Positions 31,768-33,085 of a DNA stretch of 33,085 nucleotides are shown here, in pieces. The first letter of the stretch is position 1. Each line of letters opens with the position of its first letter. Under the pieces are notes generated by a model. That model was not told the origin of the DNA, did no database searches, and saw only the letters and a program-made list of their open reading frames with translations. The DNA lies in the NCBI GenBank assembly GCA_026421205.1, contig JAPKBM010000020.1, positions 1 to 33,085 of the forward strand. The letters run 5' to 3'. The translations under genes and the position numbers were made by a program. The stretch comes from Planctomycetota bacterium. Its GTDB lineage: Bacteria > Planctomycetota > UBA1135.

Positions 31768-33085
31768 TTCACCCAGTCAATCGTCAACTCATCCACATGG
31801 AAATAAGCACCCGCGGCATTTCCAATTTGCGCTGCAACTTGATCTTGGTCAAAAATAACCTGATAGCGGAAAATGCGCGGAACAACCACGGCACTATTGA
31901 TTTCTGCCACGCCACCGGAAACGGCGTTGAAGCCTGGAATAATCCAATCTCCCTCCGTGCCCGCATTGGGCTCAAGAATATTGAACTGATTTGCCACGCC
32001 CCAGCCTGTCTGAAACGCAACCCAAATTGGGTCAACGCCAGGAATGGGTGGAGTGGTGTTGTCATACGTAAGAACCCCAGAATTCCCCAAGCCATCACTC
32101 CAAGAGCAGGACATGGACCAATCCTCAATTTGATAAAATAGATTGTCTGGGGAAAACTCAATCCATTGACTTCGAACACCGCTGGCATTCCCGTTAATCA
32201 AAAGAGGAGCGCCACCTCCCACAATAGGCGTGATGGAAACGTCCCCCAAATCCCCATCAAGGCGACCTTGAAACGTCGTCCAATTTGGACCAGATACGCC
32301 GAACTCCGGCCGCTCATCTAAATCCAATGCTTCAATGGGAAGGACAATGCCTTGCATCTCATTCAAGAGGCCTGGCGTCGGCGATTCAATTCTCAATATC
32401 CCGGAACCGCCATCCCCGCCATAATTTCCGGCAGAACCTGTGCCACCCTCGCCGCCTTGGAGGTTAAGAGCATTCACACCGAAGGAGATATCGCCGGACA
32501 CTTGAAGGAGCACGGCTCCACCGGAACCGCCCCCACCACCCGCGTCACCCGGAAGAAGGTCGGTAATTCCAAGAGGGTCAATGGTGGTGCCATTGAACGT
32601 GGTGGAAACCATAAAGGCGCTATCGCCCCCATCTCCGCCTTCGACGGAAATAGATCCCGATACTGAGAGATCCCCGCCAACATGCAACTGAAGAGCACCC
32701 CCGCCGGCGCCCCCGCCACCGCCATCACAGGAGCGGAAAGTTTCGCCTTTCGATTGGGTCGTGCTAGCCTCCGACTCCCAAGAGCCATGTTCACTCGTGC
32801 CCGCGCCTCCTCCGCCTGCACCGCCCAACAAATACCCGAGAGAGGGGTTCAGAGAATAAAAGGGAACACTGCCGTCAGCATAATAAGCATTACCACCAGC
32901 CGCATCTGGCGTGGTCCCACCTCCTCCATCCAGCAAAGCATCCCAATGAAGAAGGTCTACATACGGCAATACTGGCTCTAAACCGCTGCCCCAACCCCCC
33001 GAATAGTCATGAGGAACTGCGTTCATATCAAAGTTCAGCGCCCAGCTGCCATTTGCCCCCCCCCGATTGACATCGGGTCGAAGAA
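31764..33085 (-). CDS. Glycine-rich surface/exported protein, 5' end outside the window
   Basis: The last 440 residues of a larger protein. The frame stays open upstream to the window edge (R-P-D-V-N-R-G-G before the first ATG at 33026), so this is a C-terminal part. Residues in the middle consist of Gly-rich blocks (GGGGGAGGGALQLHVGGDLS, GGGGGSGGAVLLQVSGDISF) alternating with short hydrophobic strands, a pattern of beta-helix or adhesin-like extracellular proteins in Planctomycetota and Myxococcota. The last 200 residues have a different composition, with several Trp and Asp, and look like one or two beta-sandwich domains. No sorting signal is recognised at the C terminus. A nine-cytosine tract (33056-33064) encodes part of the Gly run. 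It is coupled to the following amidohydrolase. Confidence 0.72.
   Translation of the reverse strand, partial: LRPDVNRGGANGSWALNFDMNAVPHDYSGGWGSGLEPVLPYVDLLHWDALLDGGGGTTPDAAGGNAYYADGSVPFYSLNPSLGYLLGGAGGGGAGTSEHGSWESEASTTQSKGETFRSCDGGGGGAGGGALQLHVGGDLSVSGSISVEGGDGGDSAFMVSTTFNGTTIDPLGITDLLPGDAGGGGGSGGAVLLQVSGDISFGVNALNLQGGEGGTGSAGNYGGDGGSGILRIESPTPGLLNEMQGIVLPIEALDLDERPEFGVSGPNWTTFQGRLDGDLGDVSITPIVGGGAPLLINGNASGVRSQWIEFSPDNLFYQIEDWSMSCSWSDGLGNSGVLTYDNTTPPIPGVDPIWVAFQTGWGVANQFNILEPNAGTEGDWIIPGFNAVSGGVAEINSAVVVPRIFRYQVIFDQDQVAAQIGNAAGAYFHVDELTIDWVN

Larger units (their letters stand above)
12..32382. repeat. Dispersed 7-mer CGTCGGC/GCCGACG, 31 copies
   Basis: Positions where the plus strand reads CGTCGGC: 818, 4254, 5966, 11473, 17039, 17844, 18643, 18702, 19005, 21259, 24262, 25669, 27680, 27920, 30518, 32376. 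Positions where it reads GCCGACG: 12, 133, 2851, 3379, 4075, 12975, 18086, 18155, 18509, 20101, 20157, 21911, 23175, 24225, 27151. By base composition 4-6 are expected on both strands. Usually C or G precedes the CGTCGGC form. Fourteen copies lie in 17.8-24.3 kb, and none in 5973-11472 or 12982-17038. The copies fall inside genes and do not flank a mobile element. Codon preference (GCC GAC) explains part of the excess. A DNA-uptake or other genome-wide signal is possible but unproven. Confidence 0.5.

Noticed and set aside
12-32382. CGTCGGC as a Chi-like or KOPS-like polar replication signal
   Set aside because: The two orientations are equal in number (16 and 15) and interspersed, while Chi and KOPS are strongly strand-biased.
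1-33085. CRISPR arrays, tRNA or rRNA genes, insertion sequences
   Set aside because: Gaps between genes are short (at most about 116 nt), with no direct-repeat arrays, cloverleaf candidates or transposase-like proteins.

Overview
The window is a gene-dense stretch of a Gram-negative (diderm) bacterial chromosome, roughly mid-50s % GC by eye. The mix suggests a Planctomycetota-like or related marine lineage: lipoprotein secretins with N-terminal TPRs, an ExbB with a signal peptide followed by two ExbD genes, an alkaline-phosphatase-superfamily lipoprotein, a monofunctional proline dehydrogenase, an aminofutalosine-deaminase-like amidohydrolase and a Gly-rich surface protein. No taxonomic marker is present, so this is inference. 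Genes are packed tightly, with 1-4 nt start/stop overlaps and convergent genes whose stop codons overlap. Shine-Dalgarno sequences are mostly absent, and several genes have a -10-like hexamer 5-7 nt before the start codon, which suggests leaderless mRNAs. No tRNA, rRNA, CRISPR array or insertion sequence was found.

Region 1 (25-15341, + strand) looks like one envelope machine. It holds a GspL/PilM-like bitopic protein, a GspM/PilO-like protein, a membrane-anchored FN3-like protein, a TPR-secretin lipoprotein and then a strong terminator at 5220-5256. Next come a long exported TPR protein, a CpoB-like TPR protein, ExbB, two ExbD proteins, a PLP-dependent group II decarboxylase and a second TPR-secretin lipoprotein that ends at a bidirectional terminator (15355-15396). 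No pilus or secretion ATPase is visible. The only energy-coupling module seen is the proton-driven ExbB/ExbD motor, which makes this the best candidate here for an undescribed system.

Region 2 (15368-20993) is a peptide/nickel-type ABC importer. A fused two-domain ATPase and a HAD phosphatase lie on the minus strand, divergent from a substrate-binding lipoprotein and two permeases on the plus strand.

Region 3 (20990-25760) has RidA and CoaD on the minus strand, divergent from ComEC and ComM (DNA uptake and branch migration) on the plus strand.

Region 4 (25609-28628, minus) pairs a polytopic membrane protein resembling GT-C enzymes with an alkaline-phosphatase-superfamily lipoprotein that has Thr at the nucleophile position.

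Region 5 (28704-33085) has proline dehydrogenase (+), then on the minus strand a DHH/DHHA1 NrnA-like phosphoesterase, an amidohydrolase and the 3' part of a glycine-rich protein that runs off the window edge.

A 7-mer, CGTCGGC/GCCGACG, occurs 31 times, about five times the number expected from base composition, on both strands in equal numbers. It is densest at 17.8-24.3 kb, around the peptide transporter, CoaD and ComEC. Leucine codons favour CTC/CTT over CTG throughout.
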